Positions 1 to 7,493 of a DNA stretch of 64,000 nt are shown one piece after another (positions within the stretch are counted from its first letter, which is position 1; every line of letters begins with the position of its first letter). The notes below the pieces were generated by a model. That model saw only the letters and a list, made by a program, of their open reading frames with translations, had not been told where the DNA came from and ran no database searches. Source of the DNA: Rhodocyclaceae bacterium UBA2271 (GTDB lineage: Bacteria > Pseudomonadota > Gammaproteobacteria > Burkholderiales > Rhodocyclaceae); NCBI GenBank assembly GCA_002347405.1, contig DDXB01000024.1, forward strand, positions 39,431 to 103,430, given 5' to 3'. The position numbers were made by a program, and so were the translations under genes.

Positions 1-437
1 TCCAGCGGCGGCGCCAACACCGCCTGCCGCCACCACTGTTGCTGCGGCAGGGCAGTCAACCCGGCCAGCAACACCACCACCAATACCACCAAAATACCGC
101 GCGCAATACCGAACAGCGAACCGAGCACCCGATCCAGCGGGGCCAAGCCGACCGCCCGCAACAACAGCGAAACCATCCAGCGCGCCAGCGCGAACAGTAT
201 CAGGACGGCTGCAAAAATGGCAACAAACCCAATCAATTGCTGCAACAGCGGCTCCGATAGCGGTTCTGCCAACCCGTCCGCCATCAGTTCGCCAGCAGGT
301 ACCGCCCAGGTCCGCGCCGCCAGAAAAGCCACCACCCAGGCCGCCAAGGCCAGGATTTCACTCACTACGCCTCGCCACGCACCCACCAGCAAGGACAGCA
401 AAATCGCAGCAAAAACCACATAATCAAAAATCGTCAC
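1..437 (-). CDS. cvpA: CvpA family membrane protein (3' end outside window)
   Basis: Partial gene: 145 codons are visible and the reading frame runs off the left edge. The translation starts VTIFDYVVFAAILLS and shows about four hydrophobic segments with the family hallmark WRGVVSEILALAAW and a conserved LDRVLGSLFGIARG stretch, as in CvpA (colicin V production/purine regulon) proteins. The GTG start at 437 is the best available; an upstream ATG is out of frame. It follows dedD by 25 bases, the usual dedD-cvpA-purF order, so purF is expected beyond the window. Family function is still loosely defined (envelope homeostasis and colicin V export); no more specific role can be read here. Confidence 0.85.
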   Translation of the reverse strand, partial: MTIFDYVVFAAILLSLLVGAWRGVVSEILALAAWVVAFLAARTWAVPAGELMADGLAEPLSEPLLQQLIGFVAIFAAVLILFALARWMVSLLLRAVGLAPLDRVLGSLFGIARGILVVLVVVLLAGLTALPQQQWWRQAVLAPPL

Positions 438-462
438 TGCCACCCCGACCACATGGGCAGCA

Positions 463-1134
463 TCAGGGCTTCCTGGCTACCGGGCCATCGACACCGATGA
501 TCTTGATGCGCACACGCGCCTTCTCGGCAGCCTCTTGTGTGGGGAAGGGTCCGGCGCGCACGCGCGTGCGCGGCCCGTTCGGGGTATCGACCTTCTCGGT
601 ATAAGTCGGCAAATCCAGCTGCTTCAGTTTTCCGACCAGGATGGTGACACTGGCCGGGTTCTGGTAAGCACCGAGTTGCACTTCCCATGATTCGCCAGTG
701 CCCTTGTCGGCGGCTGTCTTGGATTCGGCCTTGTGTTCTGTCTTTGCCTCAGCCTTTACCTCGGGCTTCGGTTCCAGCTTGGCTATGGGCCTGGTTTCAG
801 GTTTGTCGGCAGATTTGGCCGGAGTCTCTTCCTTGCTGGTCGGTTTGGTGGCCGGTAACGGCTCGGCTGCCGCCTTTTCGGTTTTGGGCTGTTGGACGGC
901 AAGCTTCCCGGTCACGCGCTGCGTGACACCTTCGTCCGGACTGGGAATGCGAACCTGAATGTCTTTCAGGAGCGGTGCCGGTTGGTGATCCATTACCATG
1001 GGTAGAACAATGGCGGCCAGCAGGGCCAGCGCCACCGCGCCGATCAACCGCCGCCGCGCGCGCTTTTTCAGCAGGGTTGCGTCATCCGCGGGCACACCGC
1101 CATCGTTTTCGCTACGCTTGTCTTCTTGTGCCAT
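463..1134 (-). CDS. dedD: DedD-like SPOR-domain cell division protein
   Basis: 223 aa with a short basic cytoplasmic tail, one membrane anchor (about residues 30-48, IGAVALALLAAIVLPMVM), a long Lys/Pro/Glu-rich periplasmic linker (about 70-145) and a C-terminal SPOR domain (about 148-223, SWEVQLGAYQNP). SPOR domains bind denuded glycan strands at the septum, so the likely role is divisome assistance in the periplasm. It begins one base after the folC stop and is followed by cvpA, a conserved arrangement. The linker is low-complexity with repeated KAE/KPE units, which is normal for the family. Confidence 0.9.
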   Translation of the reverse strand: MAQEDKRSENDGGVPADDATLLKKRARRRLIGAVALALLAAIVLPMVMDHQPAPLLKDIQVRIPSPDEGVTQRVTGKLAVQQPKTEKAAAEPLPATKPTSKEETPAKSADKPETRPIAKLEPKPEVKAEAKTEHKAESKTAADKGTGESWEVQLGAYQNPASVTILVGKLKQLDLPTYTEKVDTPNGPRTRVRAGPFPTQEAAEKARVRIKIIGVDGPVARKP

Positions 1135-1135
1135 G

Positions 1136-2488
1136 TCACGTCTTGTGGCCAGGAGGTTGGACAGGATCCGGGCGCATCACACCCGCCACCGTCAGGAACG
1201 ATCCGAAGACGAGAATTCTATCATCGTCGCCCGCATTCTCTTGCGCGTAGGCTAGCGCCGCGGCAGGGGATTGAAATTGCCCCGCCACCTCAATAACAGA
1301 GGATACGGCACCAACTTTTGCAAGCACCACGGCCAGATCTGCAGCACTTGCCGCACGCTGACCAGGCAGGTCACAGGGTAGCCAATGGTCGATCCGCTGC
1401 CGGATCGCCTCGATTACACCGGCAATATCCTTGTCGGCCATCATGCCGAACACGGCCCAGGTGCTTTGCGCAAAGCCCATGCCGCCCAGACTGGTGGCAA
1501 GGGTTGTCGCCGCCTGCGGATTGTGGGCAACATCGAGGACGACTTGCGGACGCCCTGGCAATACCTGGCAGCGACCGGCAACCTCGACTTCGGACAGGCC
1601 GCGCCGGATATCCTGCGCCGTCACTGGCAGCCGGTCATGCAGGGCATACAGCGCGGCGATGGCACAACTGGCGTTGTGTAACTGGCAATCGCCCCGCAAG
1701 GCCGGGAAAGCCAGGCCGCCAAGGGTTCTTTCACTGCCGCCGCAACGCCCCCAGTATTGCCACTGCCCCTCCTGGCGGAGGAACCCGAAATCGCGGCCGA
1801 TCTGGCAAAAGTCGGCGCTGGCGAGACGGCAGGTTTCAATCAGACTCTGTGGTGGCTCGGCATCACCGCTGATCAGCGGCCGGCCGGCACGACAAATGCC
1901 GGCCTTTTCACGGCCGATGGCCTCGCGCGTCGGCCCCAGATAATCCATGTGGTCAAGCGCCACAGTCACGACGATGGCACAGTCGGCGGCGTAGATGTTG
2001 GTGGCATCGAGACGCCCCCCCAGACCTACTTCCAGGATGATTGCGTCAAGCGGGGTAGCGGAAAACATTTCCCAGGCGGCTAGCGTACCGAACTCGAAAT
2101 AGGTGAGCGTGACATCGCCCGCGTTGATTCTGGCCGCCTCGACCCGCGCAAATGCGGCACAGAAATCGGCGTCACCCGCCGGCACACCATTCAGACGGAC
2201 CCGTTCGTTGTAACGCAGTAAATGTGGCGAGGTATAAACGCCGACGCGGAAGCCGGCAGCCAGAAGAATGCGTTCGAGCATGGCACAGGTCGATCCTTTG
2301 CCATTGGTTCCGCCGACGGTGATGACCGGACAGCTCTGACGCTGCTGCAAGACATCGCTGACCTGCCGGACGCGCTCCAACCCGAGTTCGATACCCGCCT
2401 GGCCACGCGGGTGCAAGTGCTCGAGGTGGTCCAGCCACTCGTCGAGACTGCGCCCTGGTCGCTCAAGCAAAGTGCCGGGCCGTCCCAA
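1136..2488 (-). CDS. folC: Bifunctional dihydrofolate synthase / folylpolyglutamate synthase
   Basis: 450 aa, full family length. FolC adds glutamate to dihydropteroate and tetrahydrofolates in the cytoplasm using ATP. The Mur-ligase P-loop VGGTNGKGSTC (residues about 58-68), DAIILEVGLGGRLDATN and the C-terminal LDVAHNPQA motif are all present. The start is a TTG at 2488; an in-frame TAA lies two codons upstream, so no longer protein is possible. This TTG and the first five codons (MGRPG) are the loop of an intergenic repeat hairpin. A 24-bp dispersed repeat copy at 1807-1830 encodes LASADF inside the gene. It lies between accD and dedD in a one-directional block. Confidence 0.93.
   Translation of the reverse strand: MGRPGTLLERPGRSLDEWLDHLEHLHPRGQAGIELGLERVRQVSDVLQQRQSCPVITVGGTNGKGSTCAMLERILLAAGFRVGVYTSPHLLRYNERVRLNGVPAGDADFCAAFARVEAARINAGDVTLTYFEFGTLAAWEMFSATPLDAIILEVGLGGRLDATNIYAADCAIVVTVALDHMDYLGPTREAIGREKAGICRAGRPLISGDAEPPQSLIETCRLASADFCQIGRDFGFLRQEGQWQYWGRCGGSERTLGGLAFPALRGDCQLHNASCAIAALYALHDRLPVTAQDIRRGLSEVEVAGRCQVLPGRPQVVLDVAHNPQAATTLATSLGGMGFAQSTWAVFGMMADKDIAGVIEAIRQRIDHWLPCDLPGQRAASAADLAVVLAKVGAVSSVIEVAGQFQSPAAALAYAQENAGDDDRILVFGSFLTVAGVMRPDPVQPPGHKT
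1807..1830 (+). repeat. 24-bp dispersed repeat, copy in folC
   Basis: Exact match to the consensus (AAAA, then GTCGGCGCTGGCG, then RGACGGC). On the folC coding strand it is read in reverse as RLASADF, in frame and without disrupting the gene. Confidence 0.9.
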
Positions 2489-2500
2489 GTTTTATTTGAC
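2462..2500 (-). repeat. Constant-loop hairpin repeat at folC start (degenerate stem)
   Basis: The 15-nt loop TTGGGACGGCCCGGC (minus strand, 2488-2474) is conserved with the intergenic hairpins at 49537, 50781 and 58997, and is followed on the plus strand by the companion CGCCCTGGGGG. The flanking arms pair imperfectly (about 8 of 12 on the transcribed strand). The loop contains the folC TTG start codon. Confidence 0.7.
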
Positions 2501-2515
2501 GCCCTGGGGGAAGAC

Positions 2516-3376
2516 TCATACAGCAGGAATGCGCTGTAACAGGGTCATTACGGCCGCCAGTCGATCGCGCATCTCGCGACGATCGACGATCATGTCGATG
2601 GCACCCTTCTCGAGCAGGAATTCGGAGCGCTGAAAACCATCTGGCAGGGTTTCCCGCACCGTCTGTTCTATCACGCGTGGCCCGGCAAAGCCGATCAGCG
2701 CGCCCGGTTCGGCCATGACAATGTCACCGACAAAAGCGAAGGAGGCCGAGACCCCGCCCATGGTCGGGTCTGTCAGCACGGTGATGAAGGGCAGTTTGTG
2801 CCGCGCCAGTCGGGTGACCGCCGCCGTCGTCTTGCTCATCTGCAGCAGGGAAAACAGCCCCTCCTGCATGCGCGCGCCGCCTGACGCCGTCACGCAGATA
2901 AAGGGCAACTGATTCTCGATGGCGGCATTCACGCCACGCACGAAACGCTCACCGACCACCGAACCCATCGAACCGCCCATGAATTCGAACTCGAAGCAGG
3001 CCACCACCACGGGCAAGGTCTTGATGGCGCCCTGCATTACCACCATGGCATCTGATTCGCCCGTATCCTCATTGGCTGCCGCCAGACGATCCGGATAGCG
3101 CTTGCTGTCCTTGAATTTGAGTGCATCGAGCGGCAATACCTCGGTGCCGATCTCGTGCTGCCCTTCGGGGTCGAGCAACAGATCCAGGCGCTCGCGCGCC
3201 TTCAGGCGGTGATGGTGACCGCATTTGGGACAGACGCTAAGGTTCTGCGCCAGATCAGTGGCATACAACACCGCCTCACAAGCAGGACACTTGCTCCACA
3301 GACCCTCGGGAATCGATTTCCGTACGCCAATGGCGCGCTTGATCTTCGGTGGCAGCAGTTTCTGGAGCCAGCTCAT
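2516..3376 (-). CDS. accD: Acetyl-CoA carboxylase carboxyltransferase subunit beta
   Basis: 286 aa, normal length. AccD with AccA transfers the carboxyl group from carboxybiotin to acetyl-CoA, the first step of fatty acid synthesis. The N-terminal zinc finger is intact (C30, C33, C49, C52) and the crotonase-fold core has the ASGGARMQEG oxyanion motif and TDPTMGGVSASFA. Its start overlaps the trpA stop by four bases (ATGA), so translation is probably coupled, and folC follows after 27 bases. trpA-accD-folC order is widespread in proteobacteria. Confidence 0.97.
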   Translation of the reverse strand: MSWLQKLLPPKIKRAIGVRKSIPEGLWSKCPACEAVLYATDLAQNLSVCPKCGHHHRLKARERLDLLLDPEGQHEIGTEVLPLDALKFKDSKRYPDRLAAANEDTGESDAMVVMQGAIKTLPVVVACFEFEFMGGSMGSVVGERFVRGVNAAIENQLPFICVTASGGARMQEGLFSLLQMSKTTAAVTRLARHKLPFITVLTDPTMGGVSASFAFVGDIVMAEPGALIGFAGPRVIEQTVRETLPDGFQRSEFLLEKGAIDMIVDRREMRDRLAAVMTLLQRIPAV

Positions 3377-4203
3377 GTCTTGCCCTCCTCGCTAATTGCA
3401 TCCATAGCCGTGCGCACTTCGCGCAAGAAGGCCGTCACCAGTTGCGGGGCCAAGCCAGCCGGCGCCTGCTCGATAGTTTCGATGATTTTGCTGCCAATAA
3501 CCACCGCATCGGCAATGCCGGCTATCCGGGCCGCGCTGGCGGCATCACGGATGCCGAAGCCGACGCCGATCGGCATGCCAACTTTGGCGCGGATGGCTGG
3601 AATGCGCCGTGCCACATCGTCAAGGTCGATGGTCGCCGCCCCCGTTACGCCTTTCAGCGAAACATAATAAATATAGCCGCTGCCAAGTTGGGCCACATCG
3701 GCATAGCGCGCCTCAACCGACGTCGGCGCCAGCAGGAAAATCGGATCAATGGCGAATTGCTTCAACAGACGCGAGAACTCGCCGCACTCTTCCGGCGGAT
3801 AATCGACGACCAGCACGCCATCGACACCGGCGGCGTGCGCATCGCTGGCGAAACTTTCCGCCCCATACGCCTCGATGGGATTGGCGTAACCCATCAATAC
3901 CACCGGCGTTGTCGCGTCAGTCTTGCGAAACTCATGCACCATGCCCAGCACGACACGCAGGCTGACGCCGAAAGACAAGGCCCGTTCGGAAGCCCGCTGG
4001 ATTGTCGGCCCATCCGCCATCGGGTCGGAAAACGGCACGCCGAGTTCGATGATGTCGGCGCCGCCGGCGACCAGCGCCCGCATCAGGGGCACAGTCTGAC
4101 CGGGGTCGGGATCTCCGGCGGTGATGAAAGGAATCAGCGCCGCTCTTTTTCCCTGCGGGTCATTCGACGCGAGTTCGGCAAATTTGGCGGATATGCGTGA
4201 CAT
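3373..4203 (-). CDS. trpA: Tryptophan synthase alpha chain
   Basis: 276 aa. It cleaves indole-3-glycerol phosphate to indole and glyceraldehyde 3-phosphate in the alpha2beta2 complex with TrpB. The catalytic pair is visible in ELGVPFSDPMADGP (E53 and D64), and the phosphate-binding GVGFGI and DAVVIGS motifs are in the C-terminal third. It starts 12 bases after trpB and overlaps accD by four bases. No anomaly. Confidence 0.97.
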   Translation of the reverse strand: MSRISAKFAELASNDPQGKRAALIPFITAGDPDPGQTVPLMRALVAGGADIIELGVPFSDPMADGPTIQRASERALSFGVSLRVVLGMVHEFRKTDATTPVVLMGYANPIEAYGAESFASDAHAAGVDGVLVVDYPPEECGEFSRLLKQFAIDPIFLLAPTSVEARYADVAQLGSGYIYYVSLKGVTGAATIDLDDVARRIPAIRAKVGMPIGVGFGIRDAASAARIAGIADAVVIGSKIIETIEQAPAGLAPQLVTAFLREVRTAMDAISEEGKT

Positions 4204-4215
4204 AGGCTCAATAGA

Positions 4216-5421
4216 TCAAAACTGGATTCCGGATTTTTCGGCGACGGTATGCATATCCTTGTCACCGCGGCCAGACAGATTGACAAGCAGGATGTTGTCG
4301 CGCGGCAGCGTCGGCGCCAGCCGCGTGGCATAGGCCAGGGCATGACTTGATTCGAGCGCCGGGATGATGCCTTCGTCGCGACACAAGTCGTGGAAAGCGG
4401 CCAGCGCCTCATCATCAGTCACGGTGACATATTCTGCCCGACCGCTGTCCTTCAGCCAGGCATGCTCGGGACCGACACCGGGATAATCGAGTCCGGCGGA
4501 AATCGAATGGGTCTCGATGATCTGGCCATTGGCGTCCTGCAGCAGATAGGTACGGTTGCCATGCAGTACACCGGGACGACCGGCCGTCAGCGAAGCGGCA
4601 TGTTTGCCGGTGGACATGCCGTGCCCGGCCGCCTCGACGCCAACCAGTTTGACCGCCGCGTGCGGAATGTAATCGTAAAAGATCCCCATGGCGTTGGAAC
4701 CACCGCCGACACAGGCAATCACCGCATCGGGATGCCGTCCCGCCAGCGCCGACATTTGGCCAAGGCACTCCCGGCCGATCACCGCCTGAAAATCGCGCAC
4801 CATCATCGGGTACGGATGTGGCCCGGCGACCGTGCCGATGATGTAGAACGTGTTGGCAACGTTGGTCACCCAGTCACGCATGGCTTCGTTGAGGGCGTCC
4901 TTGAGGGTTTTCGAACCCGACTCGACCGGTACGACCTTGGCACCCAGCAATTTCATGCGATAGACGTTGGCAGCCTGGCGCTTGATGTCCTCACTACCCA
5001 TGTAAACCACGCACTCCATGCCATAACGCGCGGCGACTGTCGCTGAGGCAACACCGTGCTGCCCGGCACCGGTCTCGGCGATCACGCGCGGCTTGCCCAT
5101 GCGCCGTGCCAGCAAGGCCTGACCAATGCAATTGTTGATCTTGTGGGCGCCAGTATGGTTGAGGTCTTCGCGCTTGAGATAGATCTGCGCGCCACCCAGT
5201 CGCTCCGACCAGCGCCTGGCATGGTAAATCGGACTGGGACGTCCGACGTAATGTGTGAGTTCATTCTCGAACTCGGCACGAAAAGCCGGATCCGCTTTGG
5301 CTGCTTCATAAGCGGCGTTGAGCTCGACCAGGGCCGGCATCAATGTTTCCGCGACGAATATTCCGCCATATTTACCGAAATGACCATGAACGTCTGGCAT
5401 CTCGTATTTATTATCTGACAT
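4216..5421 (-). CDS. trpB: Tryptophan synthase beta chain
   Basis: 401 aa, standard TrpB1 length. It joins indole and serine to make tryptophan with PLP bound at K94 (HTGAHKINN); the phosphate-cradling CVGGGSNAMG loop is intact. It is four bases from trpF and 12 from trpA. A near-exact 24-bp dispersed repeat (4734-4757) encodes MSALAGRH just before the glycine loop. This is a position where homologues have similar residues and no length difference, so the repeat seems to overlie rather than interrupt the gene. Confidence 0.97.
   Translation of the reverse strand: MSDNKYEMPDVHGHFGKYGGIFVAETLMPALVELNAAYEAAKADPAFRAEFENELTHYVGRPSPIYHARRWSERLGGAQIYLKREDLNHTGAHKINNCIGQALLARRMGKPRVIAETGAGQHGVASATVAARYGMECVVYMGSEDIKRQAANVYRMKLLGAKVVPVESGSKTLKDALNEAMRDWVTNVANTFYIIGTVAGPHPYPMMVRDFQAVIGRECLGQMSALAGRHPDAVIACVGGGSNAMGIFYDYIPHAAVKLVGVEAAGHGMSTGKHAASLTAGRPGVLHGNRTYLLQDANGQIIETHSISAGLDYPGVGPEHAWLKDSGRAEYVTVTDDEALAAFHDLCRDEGIIPALESSHALAYATRLAPTLPRDNILLVNLSGRGDKDMHTVAEKSGIQF
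4734..4757 (-). repeat. 24-bp dispersed repeat, copy in trpB
   Basis: One mismatch to consensus (GACATTT instead of GACTTTT on the plus strand). Read on the coding strand as MSALAGR, a different frame from the KVGAGETA copies. Confidence 0.75.
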
Positions 5422-5425
5422 TATG

Positions 5426-6055
5426 TTATCTAGAAGAATTTGCTGTTCTCACTGCCGCAACAAATGCGGCGATCTTTGCGGAATCCTTGATGCCCTTGGC
5501 AACTTCGACCCCGCTGCTGACATCCACCGCCCAAGGGCGGATTTTAGCTACAGCTTCACCGACGTTATCGGCATGAAGGCCACCTGATAACACCAACGGC
5601 AATGGCAACTCCTGCGGAATCAGGGACCAGTCAAACGACTGCCCTGCCCCGCCATAGGCTTCAACCCAAGCATCGAGGAGCAGACCTTGTGCCGTTGGGT
5701 AGGCGCGGGCGAATTCTAACAGATCAAGTTGCGGGCGAACCCGCGCCGCCTTGAGGTAGGGCAAGCCGAATTGCTCGCAGTATTGCGCATTCTCCTCGCC
5801 ATGAAATTGCAGGAGATCGACCGGCACCGCAGCCAAGGTATCCCACACGCTGGAGGGTTCGGCATTGACAAACAATCCAACGCGCGTCACGAAGGGAGGC
5901 ACACGCCGCCCCAGATCGGCGGCAAGCTCTAGCGACAGGGCACGCGGGCTGGGCGGGTAAAAAACAAACCCGATGGCATCGGCACCGGCCCTAAGGGCGG
6001 CTTCGAGGTCTATCGTGCGGGTAATGCCGCAAATCTTGATGCGGGTTCGATGCAT
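5426..6055 (-). CDS. trpF: Phosphoribosylanthranilate isomerase
   Basis: 209 aa, a single TIM barrel. It isomerises N-(5-phosphoribosyl)anthranilate to the carboxyphenylamino ribulose phosphate in tryptophan synthesis. The start motif RIKICGITR holds the catalytic Cys (C9), and the C-terminal PWAVDVSSGVE holds the acid Asp and phosphate-binding residues. It lies three bases after truA and four before trpB. trpE, trpG, trpD and trpC are not in this window, so the pathway is split as in other betaproteobacteria. Confidence 0.96.
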   Translation of the reverse strand: MHRTRIKICGITRTIDLEAALRAGADAIGFVFYPPSPRALSLELAADLGRRVPPFVTRVGLFVNAEPSSVWDTLAAVPVDLLQFHGEENAQYCEQFGLPYLKAARVRPQLDLLEFARAYPTAQGLLLDAWVEAYGGAGQSFDWSLIPQELPLPLVLSGGLHADNVGEAVAKIRPWAVDVSSGVEVAKGIKDSAKIAAFVAAVRTANSSR

Positions 6056-6058
6056 GAC

Positions 6059-6850
6059 TCAGAAACCGGGCAAACGCAATGGCGTCATGATACTGCCCTG
6101 CGGCAATCCCCACTCATCACCATAATCCACACCGGCCAGATACAGCCCATCCGGTGCATAGGTGGGGGCACCCAGGCGCCGATCGCAACTCGCCAGCAAT
6201 TCCCCCAGCCAGTGCGGCGACCGGCGCTGCATGCCGACATAGACCAGGGCGCCCACCAGATTCCTGACCATATTGTGCAGGAAAGCATTCGCGCAACAGT
6301 CGAACACGATCTGATCGCCTTCGCTGGCAATCGCAAGACGATACAGGGTTTTGACCGGCGACTTGGCTTGGCATCCGGAGGCGCGAAATGAGGAAAAATC
6401 ATGCTCGCCGAGCAGGCAGGTCGCTGCCTCCCGCATCGCCGCGACATTCAGCGGACGATGGCACCAACCCACTTTCCCCGCGAATACCCCCGGACGCTCG
6501 GGACGATTCAACAAAACATAACGGTATTCACGCGCACGCGCAGAAAAGCGGGCATGGAAGCCATCGGCAACCGGCACGGCCCAGCGCACTGCGACCGTCT
6601 CCGGCAAAAAGGCGTTGGTGCCGCGGACCCATGCCGAGAGCGGACGATCCATCGTCGCATCGAAATGTACAACCTGGGCCAGCGCATGGACACCGGCATC
6701 GGTGCGCCCAGCGCAAATTACCCGTAACGGAGCAGCGGCAACCTGTGACAGCGCCGCCTCCAAAACATCCTGCACGGTATTGCCACAGGGCTGCGATTGC
6801 CACCCGGAAAATCCAGCACCATCATATTCAAGGCCGAGCGCGATTCTCAT
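6059..6850 (-). CDS. truA: tRNA pseudouridine(38-40) synthase TruA
   Basis: 263 aa. It converts U38-U40 of the tRNA anticodon arm to pseudouridine. The catalytic Asp is D51 in CAGRTDAGVHA, and the second conserved block NAFLHNMVRNLVGALVYVG is present. Its ATG overlaps the stop of the upstream membrane protein gene by four bases (ATGA), and trpF follows three bases later. The fimV-truA-trpF order is a betaproteobacterial hallmark. Confidence 0.96.
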   Translation of the reverse strand: MRIALGLEYDGAGFSGWQSQPCGNTVQDVLEAALSQVAAAPLRVICAGRTDAGVHALAQVVHFDATMDRPLSAWVRGTNAFLPETVAVRWAVPVADGFHARFSARAREYRYVLLNRPERPGVFAGKVGWCHRPLNVAAMREAATCLLGEHDFSSFRASGCQAKSPVKTLYRLAIASEGDQIVFDCCANAFLHNMVRNLVGALVYVGMQRRSPHWLGELLASCDRRLGAPTYAPDGLYLAGVDYGDEWGLPQGSIMTPLRLPGF

Positions 6851-7440
6851 GACCAGTAAGCCATACTCATCAGCATCAACAGCAGGCCACCAATCAGCAG
6901 TTTGTCCTGCCAGTGCAGCGGTGGCATCGGCAGTTGATAACTTTCAGGTGCAGCCGTCCGGGATGTTTCTGCCATCAGCCATTCCCGCCAGCCGACCTGC
7001 TGTTTTTGGTCGACAAACTCAAGCACCAGCATCAGGCGGACGACGGTAGTGTCGCGCCAGGGAAACGGCCCCAGCAGGCAATACAGTCCGGTCAGCAAGC
7101 CGGGCGTACCAACCTTCTCGTGCAGTAATGCCAAGCTGGCCAACAACGCCAGCAAACGGCTCAACTGCTCTCCGGCAAGCCACAACCCCTCGTAGGTCAG
7201 CCCCAGATCACCACCGATCCCCGGCAGGTATTCGCCTGGCGTAAGGAACAGGAATAGCATGGCCAGCGACACTAGCAGCCAACGCGAACGCTTCAGCAGA
7301 CTTCGGCTGCGGTCAGCCGCCAGCGTCAGGGCGAGGACCAGACATGGCGCAGCCACCCCAAACAGCACATGGGTTGGCAGCCATTGCAAAGCCAGTGCAA
7401 AGGCGAGCCATGAAAGCAACAGCGATACCGGATGCCACAT
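6847..7440 (-). CDS. Hypothetical polytopic membrane protein, weakly CbiQ/EcfT-like
   Basis: 197 aa from the ATG at 7440 (MWHPVSLLLS). A TTG at 7497 would overlap the fimV stop and add 19 polar residues, but a strong hairpin (7451-7478) lies between, so the ATG is preferred; neither has a clear ribosome site. About five hydrophobic segments are seen (8-28, 30-48, 55-73, a LLALLASLALL segment near 115, and a C-terminal IGGLLLMLMSMAY). The segment LLTGLYCLLGPFPWRDTTVVRLMLVLEF is reminiscent of energy-coupling-factor T subunits, but the signature Ala-Arg-Gly boxes are not evident. Function unknown; position between fimV and truA is its main context. Confidence 0.6.
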   Translation of the reverse strand: MWHPVSLLLSWLAFALALQWLPTHVLFGVAAPCLVLALTLAADRSRSLLKRSRWLLVSLAMLFLFLTPGEYLPGIGGDLGLTYEGLWLAGEQLSRLLALLASLALLHEKVGTPGLLTGLYCLLGPFPWRDTTVVRLMLVLEFVDQKQQVGWREWLMAETSRTAAPESYQLPMPPLHWQDKLLIGGLLLMLMSMAYWS

Positions 7441-7450
7441 CGGGGAAATT

Positions 7451-7478
7451 AGCCACGGCGTCGGACAACGCCGTGGCT
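7451..7478 (-). terminator. 11-bp perfect hairpin after fimV
   Basis: Arms AGCCACGGCGT and ACGCCGTGGCT pair perfectly around a 6-nt loop, 15 bases past the fimV stop. Only a weak AATTT follows on the minus strand, so it may be a partial terminator or mRNA-stabilising structure rather than a full intrinsic terminator. Confidence 0.55.
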
Positions 7479-7493
7479 GCAGTGACCTGAAAG

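Noticed and set aside
1300..1330. Another 24-bp unit copy in folC (AKVGAVSS)
   Set aside because: Amino acids resemble the repeat but the DNA differs at several third positions; likely native.
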